From positions 10,288,867 to 10,352,866 of the forward strand of contig OZ020523.1 of NCBI GenBank assembly GCA_963971425.1: 64,000 nt of DNA, given 5' to 3'. The notes below the pieces were generated by a model, which did no database searches, had not been told where the DNA came from, and saw only the letters and a list, made by a program, of their open reading frames with translations. A program made the translations under genes and the position numbers. Position 1 is the stretch's first letter, and every line of letters begins with the position of its first letter. Positions 60,240 through 64,000 of the stretch are shown here, one piece after another. This stretch comes from Bryoerythrophyllum caledonicum (lineage: Eukaryota; Streptophyta; Bryopsida; Pottiales; Pottiaceae).

Positions 60240-60835
60240 TTAACCACAAAATTTCTTTGTCAACTTCACACCAAAAACACTTCAAAATTGCTTGTTATAG
60301 TGCAATGAGTAAGGACGAAACAAAAAACTTTCACTTCTAATTTTAAACATAGGATCTCAATTAAGACTTATTCAGTAACCTACACAAAAAACTTCTTAAA
60401 GTTTGACCCCGCGGATTGTAAAATTATAGTGTTTGAAGCAAAGGAAAGGGTCCATTTTCTTCTGTGGGTTTAGTAGATCAGCACACTTTGACTTCACTTG
60501 GTGTCAAATTTTTGCACTAAACAAGGTCTAAAGCCATTTGCATCATGTTAAGGATGATATTAGTTCCTTACACTTCAATTTTTAGAGGTAGATAAAAGGT
60601 GTAGCATATTCAATAAAAATGTGCAAGGAGTGGAGATTCAAAAAATTTCAATTTGTGTTACAATTTTTTGGTGAACTTAATATGTTTCAAAATGAGAATC
60701 CAAATGGTCAATAAGAAGCTTTACACCACGTTATGCTACGGAAAAAATAAGAAGTAAAAAATATGATGATCTCAAAGTTTTATGTGAAAAAGAAGACGTT
60801 TTTTTGGTACCTTACCCGACAATGTGCAAAAATGT
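60240..60835 (+). repeat. Direct repeat, copy B (about 590 bp)
   Basis: From TTAACC..AAATTTCTTTG to TTTTTTGGTACCTT the segment matches 61500-62085 along its length with many substitutions. Both copies also match, inverted, the repeats at 5.5-7.3 kb. Non-coding and unclassified. The 660 bp between the two copies hold nothing recognisable. Confidence 0.8.
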
Positions 60836-61499
60836 TTGACTTGGATTTATATGCTTTTCTCCACTACAGACAAGAGATTTTTTTGACAATTTGAAAGGAA
60901 AAAATATTACTTGCTAGTATTGAAAATCTCACATTCAATAGAGTGTCATAGCAAAAGTTTTTGGAAATGCCCGACATACCCACGTACCCAGACTAAACAT
61001 GGCTGACCACTTTGAAAATTCATAATTAGTTCACAACTCATTGAAAAGTAGAGCCTATGACCGATGCCTCGGTCAAGTCATGGGGGTATACCTTATGTGC
61101 TTCATTTGGCGAACTTTGACCATTTTTTGTTTCAATTTTAATAGCACTGACAACACAATACTGTTAAGAAGCCATTGCTGTTAGAGACATCTGTTTAATT
61201 CATTGACAGAAGCTTGAATTAAACTTGTGGGACAAGTCTGAAGGGATTTTGAAGGCTGTTGGGGATTGAGCTCATGCCATGTCTTTCTTACTTCTAGGTT
61301 GACTTGAGACAAGTTTTGGATGGGATGTTCATTGGCAGTATGTTTTATAGATCAGCTAGTAATCCTTAAATGCCCTTACTAAAATGAAGATATCCAGTTT
61401 AGGACTCGATGCCTAATTATAGAAAATGTTAAAAAATCACTTCCACAACGGAGTTGCAATCGAATATATAATCTTAACTAATGTTTGTTGACTAGAAAT

Positions 61500-62085
61500 T
61501 AACCCTTCAACCCCTAAATTTCTTTGACAATTTCACACCAAAAACACTTTAAAAACTGCTCGGTTTAGTGCAGTGAGTAAGGATAGAACAAAAAACTTTC
61601 ACTTCTAATTTTGAACATAGGATCTCAATTAAGACTTATTGAGTAACCTACACAAAAAACTTCATAAGGTTTGACCGCACTGATTGTGATATTATAGTGT
61701 TTGAAGTAGTGAAAAGGGTCCATTTTCTTCCTTGTGTTTAGTAGATTAGTAGACTTGGACTTCACTTGGTGTCAAATTTTTGCACTACACAAGGTCTAAA
61801 TCCATTTCCATCATGTTAAGGATGATATTAGCTCCTTACACTCCAATTTTTAGAGGTAGTTGAAGGGTGTAGCATATTCAAAAAAATTGTGCAAGAAGTG
61901 GAGGTTCAAAAAATTTCAATTTGCGTTATATTTTTTTGGTGAACTTAGTATGTTTTAGAATGAGAATCCAAATGGTCAATAAGAAGGTTTACACCACATA
62001 ATGCTGCGGAAAAAATAAAAATTAAGAATTATAATGATCCCAAAGTTTTATGTGAAATAGAAGACGTTTTTTTGGTACCTTGCGG
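61500..62085 (+). repeat. Direct repeat, copy C (about 590 bp)
   Basis: This is the partner of 60240-60835, offset about 1.26 kb. It begins TTAACCCTTCAACCCCTAAATTTC, so TTAACC marks the left edge of both copies, suggesting a defined element end rather than random duplication. Confidence 0.8.
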
Positions 62086-62329
62086 ACGTGCCGACTCTCC
62101 CCATTTGAACTTCAAAACCTTATAACTTTTTCATAAAATGTTGGATGTAGGAAAAAAATTGAACTCACACAAAGCCTTTAGTAATGTCCATCTACTGTAA
62201 ATTTTTTTTAAAATAATGTTAGAAATTGCTGCAAGAGGTACCAGCCCGAACCTTCTAGAATCCCCCAAGGAGACTCTTGGAAATTTGGAGGTTAACCCTT
62301 TAAGGACAAGGGCCACATGTGGTCTTCAC

Positions 62330-64000
62330 CTATCATATGTGGAGGGCGGCAGATCACATCGCTCGCAGGAGGATCTGCTGGAGTACTCTCATAGATTCTA
62401 TAGGGAGTTGTATCAAGTCGACACAATCACCGAGAGTAACGCCAGGGCACGCGCCACATGTCTGCGTTGTGTCAAACAAGTGGTAACACCTAGGCAGAAC
62501 GCACTGCTCCCAGCGCCATTCTCATCAGAGGGATTGGAAGAGGCGGTCGAGGGGCTCCCTAACTTCAAGGCGGCAGGTGTAGATGATATCCCCTCAGAGG
62601 TTCTCAAGGAATGTTGGGAGGAGATGGGGAGTAAATTCGAGGAGCAGATGGAGCAGTCATTGGCTGATGGAGTACTACATGGTAGTTTCAACACAGGTCT
62701 GCAATCCTTGATCCCGAAAGGAGGATCCCAGTCCAAGATAACGAACTTTCGGCCCATTTCAATTCTCCCTGCGATGTACAAGGCGATGGCGAAAGCAATG
62801 GCGAACAGAATGCAACCATTTTTGCCTTCCTGGATAAAATCCTCCCAGACATGTTTTGTCAAGGAGCGTTGTATTATTGACAACCTATTCTTAGCCTATG
62901 AGTCAATGGAGTATGCGCAGGAATCCAAGCAGGATCTAGTGGTCCTCATGCTGGATTTCGAAAAGGCATATGATAAAGTTAACTGGACTTTTCTCTAGGA
63001 AGTTATGCTGAAGATGGGATTCGCGGCGGAATGGGTGGAACGAACGTCGGCCTTCTACAAAGGAGCGCGTACCTCAGTATTGGTGAACGGCCATTCCAGT
63101 GAAGAGTTTGAGATGGAAAGGGGAGTAAGACAGGGTTGTTTGATGGCCCCTTATCTGTACCTCTTCGTCCATGAGGTCCTCGATTTGATGCTTAGCGACC
63201 CAGAGTTTGGAGTCGACGGGTTCATACTGCCTGATAGCACCGTCGTCCGAGACTCATTCTTCGCAGACAATTCTACGTTGTACCTATAGGAGGTGTGTGC
63301 GAACCTAGAGCGAGCCTTCAGAGTGATTGATCTTTACTGTGAAGGAACTGGAGCGTCGCTAAGTGGGGAGAAATCGCTGGCGATCTCGACCTCAAACAAT
63401 CTGAGGGATTGGACGTTCGGCGAGGAAAGAAGCTTGTGGTGGTTAGAGCTAGGCTCTACAACGATTAACCTCGGTTTTCCGGTCGGTTTCAATATGTCGC
63501 AGCGGAAGAAAAACAATAAGATTCTTCAACAGGTGGGGGGGAAGCTGGCAATTTGGTCGAACAAACCATTGTCCATGGCTGCTAGGATTCTTGTCAGCAA
63601 TCAGGTGGTTCTCGCTTCAATTTGGTACCTGACAAGCGGGGCGGACGTCGACAGGAGTATTTTCAACAAGGCAAGAGCATTGGTTAGGAATTTTGTTTGG
63701 AGGGGTGATCCTTCCAAGAACGCGAGGGCAAGAGTGGCTTTGGACTCTACAGTCCTTCCGATGACCTTGGGCGGCGTGAAGATCTTCGATCCTTTTGCTC
63801 AGGCCTTAGCGCTTTTGGCAAAGGTGGTGGTTAGGGGACTTTCCCCAGGTCCGGAACCCTGGAAAGTCCTTCTTCGACATCGCGTACGTCAGCTACAGCT
63901 CAAGGCGGGTGGAGCGTGGGCGAGTTTGTCTGAGTGGCTCCTCACGGCGAAGGTCGCAGCTGACCAGGGCTCCCCTCTCTGGAGAGGCATTTGGTCGGCG
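62330..64000 (+). pseudogene. LINE (non-LTR) reverse transcriptase, decayed, runs off the window
   Basis: The reading frame shows NFKAAGVDDIPSEVLKECW, NFRPISILPAMYKAMAKAMA, SQTCFVKERCIIDN and VVLMLDFEKAYDKVNW (first catalytic aspartate region). After a TAG at about 62998 comes GVRQGCLMAPYLYLFVHEVL, then FADNSTLYL, where the usual FADD has lost its second aspartate. The downstream SLSGEKS and LGGVKIFDP segments match the region after the RT domain in plant L1-type LINEs. The catalytic change and stops make it inactive. The endonuclease half is absent from the left, so the copy is 5'-truncated near 62290-62330. Confidence 0.88.

Overview
This is land-plant nuclear DNA. The intron-bearing genes give plant-type products: a class III peroxidase, a group-D-type MAP kinase kinase (MAPKK), a BLISTER-like coiled-coil protein and exons resembling the m6A-writer subunit FIP37/WTAP. 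The repeat content includes an old Ty3/gypsy element with an extra 3' coding region, a pogo/Tigger-type transposase, a Tc1/mariner element with very long terminal repeats, an autonomous-type Helitron and short TTAA-flanked elements. That mix is more typical of a non-angiosperm (bryophyte, lycophyte or fern) than of a crop-type angiosperm, but the sequence cannot name the species.

Layout. Positions 1-125 are an assembly gap. From 126 to about 7.5 kb lie a decayed transposase-like reading frame (480-1712), several small non-autonomous elements and old dispersed repeats. From 7.5 to 10.4 kb is a protein-kinase-like pseudogene on the minus strand, split by a CACTA-type element (8526-9941) with a TAC target duplication. 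From about 11.3 to 28.8 kb a Tc1/mariner element with roughly 0.5-kb inverted arms is itself split by a complete gypsy element (13059-27950, target duplication GTAGT). From 29.1 to 32.3 kb is the most unusual gene: five small exons resembling FIP37 spliced in frame onto a complete MAPKK exon. From about 33 to 44.1 kb are a fold-back repeat and a Helitron with a decayed Rep-helicase gene. The Helitron is interrupted by an intact 938-residue pogo-type transposase gene on the opposite strand. The peroxidase gene (47.6-49.5 kb) has a tandem array immediately upstream, and a 1.1-kb mariner-type MITE sits at 51.2-52.3 kb. The BLISTER-like gene occupies 55.2-57.4 kb. The last kilobases hold further repeats and a decayed LINE reverse transcriptase that runs off the window.

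Three host genes look functional: the FIP37-like/MAPKK fusion, the peroxidase and the BLISTER homologue. All are on the minus strand and show no operon-like or functional linkage. Most other coding sequence belongs to transposable elements. Stop codons inside the decayed elements are mostly TAG at positions where glutamine is expected, as C-to-T decay at methylated CHG sites would produce. The layering can be read in order: mariner, then gypsy inside it, then a small CACTA-end element inside gypsy; and Helitron, then pogo inside it.
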